A DNA stretch of 64,000 nt, from the NCBI GenBank assembly GCA_000467715.1, contig AJFK01000180.1, positions 62,001-126,000 on the forward strand. The letters are read 5' to 3'. This DNA comes from Hysterium pulicare CBS 123377. Lineage: Eukaryota > Ascomycota > Dothideomycetes > Hysteriales > Hysteriaceae. The notes below the pieces were generated by a model. It saw only the letters and a list, made by a program, of their open reading frames with translations, made no database searches and was not told the DNA's origin. Numbering within the stretch: the stretch's first letter is position 1; every line of letters starts with the position of its first letter. Both the position numbers and the translations under genes were made by a program. Positions 11,201 to 21,798 of the stretch are shown one piece after another.

Positions 11201-13800
11201 GCATTGCGCGGCCAGGAGCTCAAGCGTCGTCGAGAAGCGGGCCAGCTGCGAGAAAACATCCGACGCTCCAAATGGATGGGCAGTACGTGGGCTCCTGAGC
11301 AGCCCTCGCTTGACCACTTTTCTCAAGCCAGCGAGTCGCATTATTGCTCGAATAATAATGGCCGATAATAATAAAATACCAGGTATCCATCTTACATTAG
11401 CCGGAGGGCAGTCAACGTTTAAACGCATGGGCAGATCCTCTGCGGAAGACTGCCCGCCAGGCCTGTCAAGGAGTCGCTGGCACATCAGCCCTGTGGGGAA
11501 ATATCTCTAGGATATGTCCGTAACTCCGTCACTTCATCCAGAGCAAGCATTCCACTTCAAGGCCTCGTACATGGTAGAGGAGGTCGTATGATGGATGCTT
11601 TTGACCAAAGGAGCCATATCTGGGCACACGACGAGGCCAATCGCAGGCGGAAGCAGGAAGCCTGGAGGCCGCGCTCCCAATATCACAATGCTTTGTGGAG
11701 CTCTCGGGCACCCCGTCTTGAATCATGTCATTTATGTATTTCTCTGGTTGAGAAACCGTATGAGTTTTGTATCTAACCTGCCCGAGCGTCGGACCCCTTG
11801 CGAGTTCCGCAGATTCCTCTGCATCCGCACATGGCACCCTGGACCTTCTCTGCACCTTTTTTCATTGACTGCTTGAGAATCTGTCAAAAACATGTCGACG
11901 CACAGTATGCTGCAACGAGGCGCCGTCAAGCTGTCTGCCGGAGGGACGTGAGCGGGTGGAACGTCGCCCTTGCATATGGCACACCAAAAGCGGTAGTGCA
12001 CAGAAGGCTCAGTGACGCGGGACTTTCGCCCGCGCAAACAGACTTGGACGCGTTGCTGCAAAGAAAGATTCGGCATCTCTTGCCCGTGACTGCTGGTGAT
12101 CTCGCTCGGCCATGTTTCGTAGATTAAAAGGACAGGAGTGGAGTCAGGGTTTAGACACAAAGGGAGCCCTCGCCGAACCAGCCAGCCTCTTCTTCTCATG
12201 CCTGGGCAGCTAGACGATATTGCCGAGTCGAAAAGGGCTAATTTCGCAACGGCCGGCGAGGGCAGCGTATATTCTTTCGAGGCCGACAGGGTAGATGGCC
12301 TTTGTACCTTCAACATACTAACGACAAGGCAGTCCGAGGAGGCCCTGACCTTGCCTAAGCGCTGCTGTGTCACATTAAAAACGGCCTCCGATGGGGCTTG
12401 CGCAACTAACTGAAGCCTTCCCTTTCGCGGGCCTAGTCTGCTCGGCCCGGCGCAGATCGCACTCATCGCCCTTCGCTCGCTTGCTTTGACACGATGCACC
12501 GCACCGATAGCCAGCACCTGCCTTCGAGTCGCATCTCGCACGTCCAACTCCAGCGACGTCTGGAGCGCCCCATCGCCTCATAGAACAATGGTGGAGGAAT
12601 AAATGTACCGCTCTCGCCAGAAGAGGGCATGATCGAAACCGCCAATCCACGAGCCATCACATCCTCGACTTCTGAGCCCTAGGCCAGCCCCGCCAGCCTA
12701 TCACACCCCCCAGTGCACCTCCTGTTCATCACTTCACGCTCACATTTGTCGCCGCCAACTCGTGTCACGCTTTCTCAGCTCCCCCACAACCATTCTTTGG
12801 TTCGGCAACTTCCCCATTACCTGGCTGATTTGCGCAAGGTCTCTCAAAGTCAAATCCTGTTCATCACCTCGGTCTCGCTTTTCCGATCCGGTTATGTTCG
12901 GTTACTGTGGGTTTGCAATCGAAGTGCGTTCCGTTTCACCTTCGGGGGAGATAGGTGGTGACGATGATTTGCCCACTAGCTTCGGAGTATCTCTCCGGCT
13001 TCTTCCTAAATATGCGGGGGAAAGGATGAGCAACGGCTTTATGCTGACTGATCGGGATCTGTTCACGATAGAGCCTGTGAAGAAGCACCAAATCAAGTGC
13101 TCTCCCTATTCATTTGCATGGCAGCTGAGGACTTCATGGTGAATGGTGAAATGCGGACTCAAGGTAGCCGCCTGGAAAGAACAGCCCTCATTCGAGGTTA
13201 ACAGCTGATAGTCCGCATATATGTGGGGTATATCCAGCCAGTCCAGATCAAGCCCTCACGATGCTTTGAAAGTACGAGCCAGACCTCGGACTAGCGAATC
13301 CTCAGGGTCAGACTCTAGATACCACTACCAATCGCGATAGTTCGTCGGTATTGTAGGTTCTCATTCAGCTTCGTAAGTTGATGTAGCCTGTCATTGGTAA
13401 CCTTTTCCGTCAATTCTTTCCCTCCTATTTTGTATTGATTTCTACGCGCGAATGGAGTAACGGGATGCGTTATGATCTTGGTCAAGCTTTAACAGTTCCG
13501 GTTTCTTATCTCATACCCCTTTTCATGGAAAAAAGGCGGCCCATCTTTGCGTAGCCCTTGGATTTGTAGCTGCTCTACCTTAGGCCTTTTCGAGAGGGTG
13601 GTCGGAAATGTCCGGTGGTATGACATTTCTAGGTCTAGGATTGAAGGCTATAAGTATCTCGCGCTTTCACTTCGAAGTCTATCCATTCGCTACTTGCTTC
13701 TCTAGGGTATGTCTAATGCAGATTCGCTTCTCTCTTGATCACGCGATACTCAGCCTTTAGCATCTCGACTACTCATAAAAGCAATCAGCACCTCGATTGG
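8247..13800. other. Long gene-poor region upstream of mdm12
   Basis: About 5.5 kb without a gene I can support. Its base composition is moderately GC-rich in the middle (about 9-12.6 kb), with many overlapping chance frames. The longest is a 271-codon frame at 11732-12547 (-), Arg/Ser-rich and without recognisable domains or splice logic. A short TC microsatellite lies near 9275-9290 and a run of G at about 10525. It may contain distal control DNA or non-coding transcripts. Confidence 0.5.
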
Positions 13801-13860
13801 GTTTGACGATTATCCACGTGGTCAAACTTCGCATGTCAAACACTACTGGGCTATAAATTG
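13801..13860 (+). promoter_or_regulatory. Core promoter with TATA box and GTCAAAC motifs
   Basis: TATAAA at 13852-13857 lies about 120 bases before the preferred start codon at 13977. Just upstream is GTTTGAC (13801-13807), then a CCACGTGG palindrome (13814-13821), GTCAAAC (13821-13827) and a second GTCAAAC (13835-13841). The first and second motifs form an inverted pair around the CACGTG E-box. The arrangement is seen directly; the factors that bind are inferred (CACGTG is the classic bHLH/bZIP core). Confidence 0.55.
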
Positions 13861-13976
13861 CGACTTCCATACCAAGGTCAGCTTATCCGCCTATGAAAGT
13901 TATTCCATCATTTCTCTCCTACATTTTTTCAACGCACTCGACAACGGAGATTGCTTCCACTGACATTTTCGATAAG

Positions 13977-14345
13977 ATGGTCAATTACGCCGCCTGCACT
14001 ACAAAAGCGACCGAGTGTGAACATCATATCCCTCTGAAAAACTTTACCTTCCTTTCACTGGCTCCGGTCTCATCTTGCAGTGCCCCTTCTAGCCAGCCGT
14101 CTTTATCGCCAAAAGTTGAAACTCCTGGCAACACTACCTCGGAATGGCCCCACTCAAACAAACTCGCATCCCTACCCATCGAACCAGTCGACACGACTGA
14201 GCAGGGTATTGAGTTCCTACTTCGAGATAGGCGTTCCAGCAGTATTAGTAGCACCGAGTCGTTCGGTCGTCGACGCTATCTCAAGCTCGCTCCTGTACAA
14301 TCTGGCGGTGAACCTGGAGTTTCGGACTTCGTTCTTGCGGAATAA
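13977..14345 (+). CDS. Short uncharacterised fungal protein, RRYLKLxPV motif
   Basis: A single-exon frame giving 122 residues from MVNYAACTTK. An in-frame Met at 13893 would add 28 residues, but it sits only about 36 bases after the TATA box, so the later start is preferred. The protein is Ser/Thr/Pro-rich, with no signal peptide or membrane helix. Its C-terminal third holds an EFLLRDRRSSS segment, then a basic block, then RRRYLKLAPVQSGGEPGVSDF. I recall similar 'LKLGPV...GEP..SDF' tails in short hypothetical proteins of many moulds, but I know no function. The strong TATA box and the motif-rich promoter suggest an inducible, stress- or development-linked gene; this is inference. Confidence 0.6.
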   Translation: MVNYAACTTKATECEHHIPLKNFTFLSLAPVSSCSAPSSQPSLSPKVETPGNTTSEWPHSNKLASLPIEPVDTTEQGIEFLLRDRRSSSISSTESFGRRRYLKLAPVQSGGEPGVSDFVLAE

Positions 14346-16849
14346 ACCAACATCTCTCCAATAGCTCCGAATCAGAGTTTGTACTTGTTTCAACGAATTT
14401 ACGAAATCACGAGGTCACTGTATATCCTGGTCAGCAGACCAAGCTCACAAACATCCACATTCAGGACGCACTGTCAAAGTCATGTTGATAGGATGAGGAG
14501 TAGGGAATGGTGTAGAATTGTTCGCATATCCCGTGTCTGACAAAGATTTGTTTCAGATGGGCTTTCCTAAGGAATCAGAATTGCCTTAAGAGGAACATTC
14601 ATCTAAGTGGCTATGGGTCTTATTTCATTACAGCTTACCCAATATCTACTGCTGCATTTCTTACTCTGTACTCTTTATACCAGGTTGTTGCCTTTGTAGG
14701 ATTTTGGTTGTCATTTGCCCCTTTTTCTTTTTAGACATGACTGTCCGCTTCTGACGAGCTAAATCCGACCAGACAAAATTAGCACTCTCGGATTTCACAG
14801 GCTCAAATGAAAAACCAATTGTGCTCCACCAACTTCTCGTCGTGCATCCTGCAACAACAGCATGCAATCAATCGAACAGAATATACTCGCTTACAAGACC
14901 ATATTCCCCTATGCAGTTACGCGAGGCCCGCATGCATGAGATCGCATCCCGCACTTTCAACCCCCACTGCCAACCCCAAACCTTCTAGACGTTCACATGC
15001 CCTTAGGCGTGGGCTGACCTGCGATGAGCTGACCTCCGACGTGCATATCTATCTTCTACTGTGCAGGAACTTTTACTAACTGCATCTCCTTCGTCTTCCG
15101 TGTCTCACGCTACGTGACACGGTCAAGCCTGGCAATTGGTCGTTGCCCTGGACGGTTTCCTTAGCGGCCGCTGCGCCAAGGCTCAAATATAGCATGTCGA
15201 TGCCTTGAAACCAGGTCTAGAGGGCCGTTTACCTGGTTCTCCACCTTGTAGGAGTGTGAAAGCTGCAACGGGCTTTGCAGAAGTGAGAAAAAGAAAAGTG
15301 GTTTCCTGGCGGGGAATTCCAAGTGGTGGAGAGATCGCTGCCCGACCGTTGAAGGCTGAAGACGGATCGGCGAGCTTGGGTCAGACGGTGGTCAGATGGC
15401 GGGCTCGTTTGAACGGGATGTTTGCTTTTTCCAGCAGTGAGGAGTAGCTGGTCGGTTACCCTCGGCACGCTCCGAAGCCGTAACTTTAATGCTGCTGTGC
15501 CGCGCTTGGGGAAGCGGATGAGGTTTCCGATAAGGGCTTGGCTTGGCGGGGATTCTATCTTAGTGGTTTTGATGTGGTGTTGAGGATAGGTCCAACTATT
15601 ATGTAAATGTATCTTCTATCTTTGCGGGGTTGCAGCTGAGTTGGTTGGAGTTGTTTAGTGAGACGGAAGGGGAAACTTCGGATGAAATGCTCTACCATGC
15701 CATCTTACTGGACACAGCATCACACAGTTTTCCTAACAATTACTTTACGTATTACCGGTGGAATGAGTGGTTATCATCCCAAGATATCTCATGGTTTCCC
15801 ACCCTTACAATGTTCTTTTCCTCTGATTTACACAGCCTAATTGGGCTCGGTGACATGCTTCAAAGCTAGTTGCCTTCTTGAAGCGAGGCCGGAAACATGT
15901 TTGGGATTGAACAGTTGGAATATAGTAGCTTGCTAAAATGATGTAAATACTTACATTAATTCACCTTCTTAAAAGTATAGATAGTATTTTACTTAAGTAA
16001 ACTTATCTCTTTTCCCACCTATCAAAATCTAAATACTAGAAGTATGAAAAATATTAGGCATGTTAATGGGTAAGGACATCCATTTGTGGCGTCTCCCAAA
16101 GCTCAAACGTATTTGGCGGCTGTTGATGACCTTATTTTAATGAGCAGTGTGGAAGCAGCACCTTTGGTAAACTGTGCCTCACATATGGGCCTCTATGGAT
16201 CCTCGAATAATAATAATAATCCGGTGACATCTATTGGCACGGCAGACATACGCATGATATCACGTGTTTTCCTGTTATCGATAGGTACCCGTGGACCTAC
16301 GCGATCCTCGGGCTGGTGGCAAACATGGACAAAGCATTCATTGCTTGATCCAAATTGCATCTGCCGGGAAACAGTCATCATCGCGTGTCTGGCTCTTCAG
16401 GCATTGGCATGTGGTTTGGGTAAAGAACTGAAAATTCGAATCCATTTCAAAGCTCCGCATTCTGGACCGATGGCTTTTCAACATGGCATTTGCAAATTGC
16501 ATGTCATCGACCGCTAGCGCGTTTCGTTTCCAGATTGGCGTGTACGCTTTCGATAAGATTTTGCAATCATCGCTCCAAGTGCACATCATCACAACGACCA
16601 TGATTGGCCTGCGAAACAATAGCCTCCGCTTTCTTTGCGGCGGAAATACCAAAAGAGGCTCGACGGCTGTCAAGTCCGGGACCTGCAAGAGTTCTAGTTT
16701 GCTTTCACCGCATTTACGTTACGAGTACGTCACAGCTACGAAGCTAGCTCTGCGCAGTTATTTACACCATGGCCTCCTCCCCGCCTTGCCACATACACTC
16801 AATTGCTCTCAGCAAACCTTCCTGACCCATTTTCCGTGTGTATACCCCT
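14346..16849. other. Intergenic region upstream of the catalase gene
   Basis: About 2.5 kb with no supportable gene. The part near 15.93-16.06 kb is AT-rich and contains palindromes (listed separately). The right end should contain the catalase promoter. Confidence 0.55.
15936..16060. repeat. AT-rich palindromic patch
   Basis: The perfect 14-bp palindrome TTTACTTAAGTAAA lies at 15988-16001. A near-palindrome around ATGTAAATACTTACAT lies some 45 bases before it. The patch is clearly richer in A and T than its flanks. It may be a decayed small element or simply spacer DNA. Confidence 0.35.
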
Positions 16850-19279
16850 ATGGCATCGTCGCTTCTATCGTCAGGCATCGACCGAGTACAACAGGTCATG
16901 TCAGGAGAAAAGAACGCAAAGGTCGCTGACCTTGCCCGCGATACAAAAGATGTTCACAGAAAGGATGCTCGCATTACGACCGACTTCGGTACCAAGCAGA
17001 CAAACACCGATCACTGGCTGTCAATTTCCAGTGAGGGCCAGCAGGGTCCAGCGCTCTTAGAGGATCACTTCGGTCGCGAGAAGGTATTCAAAACTCTGAC
17101 CCTCTTTCTCGTTACCGTCATGCTAATCATCACAGATCCATCGCTTCGACCACGAAAGAATACCCGAGCGTGTCGTGCATGCACGTGGATCTGCAGCATT
17201 CGGCACTTTCAAGCTCTTCGAGTCTGCTTCGGACGTTACGTCTGCGGGCGTGCTCACGGATACCTCGCGAGAGACCCCAGTATTCGTCCGATTCTCCACG
17301 GTCCTTGGATCGGCAGGAAGCGCAGATACTGTTCGAGATGTCCGAGGCTTCGCTGTCAAGTTCTACACCGAAGAAGGTAATTGGGATATCGTTGGAAACA
17401 ACATCCCCGTCTTCTTCATTCAAGACTCCATGAAATTTCCCGATATCATCCACGCAGGCAAACCAGAGCCAGACAATGCTATTCCGCAGGCGCAAACTGC
17501 TCATGTGAGTCCTCTACTACTCCTAATACATCGTCAGAGGTGCTAACATCCTTCTTGAATTCTCTATGGGATTTTACGTAAGCAGCCCACGATCTTGATT
17601 CTGATCTTTATACTAACGTATACTAGATTCCTTCATTCTGAAGCCACTCACATGATCATGTGGACGCAATCAGACCGTGCTATCCCACGTAGTTACAGAA
17701 TGATGCAGGGCTTCGGCGTGAACACCTACACGCTCTACAACGCGAAGGGTGAAAAACACTTCGTCAAGTTTATCTGGACCCCTGAGCTGGGTGTCCACTC
17801 GTTCGTCTGGGATGAGGTAAGCTTGAATGGAACCAAGTCTTAGAGTAGTGCTGACCCGTCTAGGCATTGAAAATTGCCGGACAGGATCCTGATTTCCACC
17901 GCAAGGACCTTTGGATTGCTATCGATTCCGGAGCGTTCCCCAAATGGAAGTTTGGTATTCAAGTCATCCCGGAATCCAAAGAGCATGATTTCGAATTCGA
18001 CATCCTCGATGCAACAAAACTCTGGCCTGAAGAACTCGTTCCAATCCGATACATCGGTGAACTAGAACTCAACCGCAACCCTGATGAGCACTTCACCCAG
18101 GTTGAACAAGTGGCTTTTTGCACCGGCCACATCGTTCCAGGAATTGGCTTCTCCGATGATCCACTTCTGCAAGGCAGGAACTTCTCGTACTCCGACACTC
18201 AGTTGTCCAGACTCGGTACCAATTGGCAGGAACTGCCCATTAACAGGCCTGTCTGTCCAGTCATGAATCACAACCGCGATGGTGCAATGCGCCACACTAT
18301 CACAAAAGGCAAAGCAAACTATTGGCCCAACCGCTTCGAAGCTGCACCTCCAGCGACGGCTCAAGAAGGTGGTTATGTTGACTTCCCGCAAAAGACTGCT
18401 GGAATAAAGGCCCGCATGAAGAGCAAGAAGTTTACAGAACACTACAATCAGGCTCAGCTCTTCTACAACTCTCTCAGTCCTCCTGAGCAGATGCACATAA
18501 AAATGGCCTTGGGCTTTGAGCTTGATCATTGCGATGATCCAGTCGTGTACAAGCGTATGTGCCAGCGCTTGGCAGATATTGACCTCCAGCTAGCGCAAGA
18601 AGTAGCTGAGCTTGTAGGTGGAGATGTTCCGCAAAAATCTGAGAGACCAAACCATGGAAAGAAGGCCAAAGGCCTCAGCCAGACCGAGTACGCACCAAAG
18701 GAACCTACGATTGCTACTCGCCAAGTTGCAATCATCATTGCCGACGGATACGATCCTATCGCTTACAATGGTGTCAAAGCAGCCTTGACTGCATCTGGAG
18801 CATTGCCTTTCACCATCGCCCCCAGGCGGTCTCCGATCTTTGCTGCTGGCGAGAGCAAGGACACAGGCAAGGGTGTTACCCCAGATCACCATCTCGAGGG
18901 CATGCGCTCAACTCTATTCGACTCTGTCTTCGTCCCAGGAGGTGCTCAATCCATTGAGACACTCCGCAAGAACGGTCGCGCTCTCCACTGGGTCCGTGAA
19001 GCTTTCGGTCACTTGAAGGCCATCGGTGCGACCGGGGAGGCGGTATCTTTCGTCAAGGACGCCTGTCAGCTTCCTGGTGTGAAGTTCTCAGAGAGTGCTG
19101 AGGTTACGGAATCCTATGGCGTCGTCACGTCATCCAAGGTTCAGCCGGAGAGCTTCAAGGAGATTGTCAAGATGGCAAAAGGTGCGAAGGACTTTGTGGA
19201 TGCGTATTTCTTCGCTATTTCGCAGCATAAGAATTTCGATCGTGAGATGGACGGATTGTCTAATATGGTCGCTTATTAA
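16850..19279 (+). CDS. catA: Large-subunit catalase (clade 2, intracellular type)
   Basis: Five exons (16850-17083, 17136-17504, 17558-17577, 17627-17816, 17864-19279) give 742 residues, the normal length for large fungal catalases that decompose H2O2 as homotetramers. Visible active-site elements are distal His93 in [12 protein letters not shown], the Asn in [12 protein letters not shown] (residues 166-167), and the proximal haem ligand Tyr380 in [14 protein letters not shown]. The family signature [18 protein letters not shown] is present. Residues from about 580 on form the DJ-1/class-I-amidotransferase-like C-terminal domain ([21 protein letters not shown]). There is no signal peptide, which points to the spore/intracellular CatA-CAT-1 group rather than secreted CatB; the symbol is therefore tentative. 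The second intron (17505-17557) has no AG where the family alignment needs it: the exon resumes with NSLWDF directly after TTG. The alternative start at 16838 would add four residues. Confidence 0.93.
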
Positions 19280-20841
19280 GGGGTAGAAAAGGGTATCGAG
19301 AATCGGCGAGATTGTATGAAGCGGATACTCAGATGACGCACGGTGATCACGAACATGTATATATCAGGATATCATAGTTCTCCACAAGCCAATGGAAACA
19401 TTTTCACAATAATTCCAGGATCCGAACAGTTGTATGTTCGTTGTTTTCCAAGGGATATGCGTGACTACTCATAGTAAATTTGTCATTGACAGCAGAGGTT
19501 AAATGACCTCAGCAACAGGATCCAAATGAATTTCTCTCCCGCAAGAGCTCCGCATCATTCTGCCTTGTACCAATACCTAATTTTCGAAGACAGGGAAAAG
19601 GGATGATATTGCCTACTATGTATATCATCTTACAGCAAACTCATTTTCATCTTCATCACCATAGAGCCAATAATTCAATTCTTCTTTCTTTACATCTGAG
19701 ATATTGCCACGTAACTCTTTTTGAACAAAAAGCTACGCCGTTGCAAGTCCAACTTCTAACTTCCCTTAGTCCCCACTCTTTCGACCTCCCATATCTATCC
19801 CCCAACCAACAAACGGCACAGTTTGTTTTGAGAACACATTGCACTTCCCCACTCGTATTCAAGACACAGTCTCTATGCTAATCCCATCAAAGAAGTAAAC
19901 ATGACTCACCCAAGAGGCGTACCGACCCATCCATCCATCCATCCCGCTACAACGCCCCAGCACCCCAGGGAGAACTTCGCCGCATCCGACATCTGGAGCA
20001 CGATCAAACACGTGGAGGGTGGGCTTAAAAACATGAAACAAATGTTCGGCTAGTGTAAGGCGCTTACCCTGGAGGTGGTACGTAGAAATAAGGTTTTGGG
20101 ATGGGGCAAGGGTGAGGCGTGTGCGGCGGTTGGATCTTGGAGGATTGGGACCTGAGGGGGGCGAGGGGTGGGAAGGTCGACTTCATGTCATGAGGGGGGG
20201 AATGGGGAAGATGAAACTGTGTTTTGTTGATGATGTTGGATGGCGGGGATGGTTTGGGGCGTTCGGGGTGAGTGGGGTGAGACGAGACGAGGCGGTTTGA
20301 ATCGGATTTTTTTTATGAAAAAGGACAATTTATTAAATGCGACTCAAGGCACTGTGGATGATTGGAATTAGTAAAACGCAGATGATGTGCTGTGCTTGAT
20401 CTTCAGTCAGCGCGATGGAAGAATGTCCCTTGAGGGAGTGAGACATGATCACATTCACATTTCAGACGAGAGAAGAGAAGAGAAGAATGATTACGCAACA
20501 CCAATTGAGTAATATTACTATTCTTCCAACACATGTACGATACCGACTCCAACGATAGATACTGGCTAGAATTGCTTCCACATCTTCTTAGCCAAGCACA
20601 ATAGCATCCCATCACCTCTATATTAAATCCAAAAAAAGACCCTTCCAATCAAAATGATGATGAATGTTGTTTTCAAAAAACGCCGGCGGCTATGCAGTGA
20701 AAAAGGAATGGATGCCATGCAAATGGGTATAAAGGAGAGTTGTTTGAGGGCGCTTTCGTTAGATTATGTTCCTGCTTCTCGTAGCCATGCTTTTTATGTT
20801 CCCGTTTCAACTTGTATTATTTGTGTGTGCTTTGTTGTGAT
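19280..20841. other. Intergenic region after the catalase
   Basis: About 1.6 kb between two convergent genes. It contains a CCATCC-type short repeat near 19925-19945 and a G-rich stretch (about 20105-20290) read on the plus strand. No supportable gene. Confidence 0.55.
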
Positions 20842-21798
20842 TTACCATCCTCCATAGTACAGCGAGCCAGTCGGCTGGGGTCCTTTCGAAGTGGTTGGGT
20901 AGCCGGTTCCGGTTCCGATGGGGCCGATGGATGTGTATGGAGGCCCGGGAATGGAGGTTGTGGTTGGGTAGTTCGTCACGGTGATGACGGTAGTCGTCCC
21001 GCTCTCGGTTACCGTGTAAGTTTTGATGCAAGTTGGGCAGTTGGCTGGTGGTGCTGGAGCCTCAGTCACGGTCACGGTGACGGCTGCCGGGCAGGAGCCC
21101 GCGGGAGGAGTGACGACCGGGGGTGTAACTACTGGGGGTTGACTAGAATAGACGGTAACGTAGGTCGAGTAAGTCTTGCTCACGACCTGCGATGTGAGGT
21201 AGGTGGAGTAAACGGTAGTGTGACCGTTATGGCCGACAGATGAGGAGACGGGTATGAAGACATAGCTGCTGGTCGTGAGGACTGTTGGGATGACGATCGA
21301 GCTAGGTCCAGTAGGTGTTGAGGGCGGGCCAGGAGGAGGTGTTGACTGATGGCAGCCACCTTTGCATGAAGTGATGGTGATTATCGAGGTCGTTAGACTT
21401 GTGATCACCTGTGTACCGGAAGTTGTCGTGACCGGGCAGACTGTTGTGGTAGTATATGTCGTGATCGTCTCGGTTGACGGAGAGCCTGTTCCAGTAGAAA
21501 TGCCGCCAGTAGACGTCCATGGGATTGTCGATGATGGCTTTGAACTGCCCGTAGCCACACTAGAAGGCACTGACGACCATGGCTTTGAACTGCCAGTAGC
21601 CACGCTGGAGTAGGAAGTAGGATAGGATGGTTTTGATGAAGACCCGCCTGATGGAGGTGGGCTCACGGCGGAAGATGAGGTTGGGTAAGGTATCGAAGAT
21701 GAAGAGTGACCAGTCGGCCAGAAATTGCGAGGCCAGACGAGAGCTGGGTTGGCTGAGGCCGCGCCAATGAGGGCTGCGATGAGGGTGACTGAACGCAT
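20842..21798 (-). CDS. Secreted Ser/Thr/Pro-rich cell-wall-type protein
   Basis: A single-exon, 318-residue protein with a clean signal peptide (MRSVTLIAALIGAASA). The rest is dominated by Ser, Thr, Pro, Val and Gly, as in heavily O-glycosylated wall proteins. Residues about 60-90 hold two copies of SSVATGSSKP, encoded by a 45-bp direct repeat. Downstream are TVCPVTTTSGTQVITSLTTS, several TYVTVYSS-like segments, and a single Cys pair (ANCPTCIKTYTVTESG). The C-terminus ends YYGGW and lacks the hydrophobic tail of a GPI signal, so release or non-GPI wall linkage is more likely. I do not recognise a catalytic domain. Function as a structural or adhesive wall protein is inferred from composition only. 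Confidence 0.75.
   Translation of the reverse strand: MRSVTLIAALIGAASANPALVWPRNFWPTGHSSSSIPYPTSSSAVSPPPSGGSSSKPSYPTSYSSVATGSSKPWSSVPSSVATGSSKPSSTIPWTSTGGISTGTGSPSTETITTYTTTTVCPVTTTSGTQVITSLTTSIITITSCKGGCHQSTPPPGPPSTPTGPSSIVIPTVLTTSSYVFIPVSSSVGHNGHTTVYSTYLTSQVVSKTYSTYVTVYSSQPPVVTPPVVTPPAGSCPAAVTVTVTEAPAPPANCPTCIKTYTVTESGTTTVITVTNYPTTTSIPGPPYTSIGPIGTGTGYPTTSKGPQPTGSLYYGGW

Noticed and set aside
11732-12547. 271-codon minus-strand frame
   Set aside because: No recognisable domain, Arg/Ser-rich, overlapped by other long chance frames on both strands; kept only as a weak finding.
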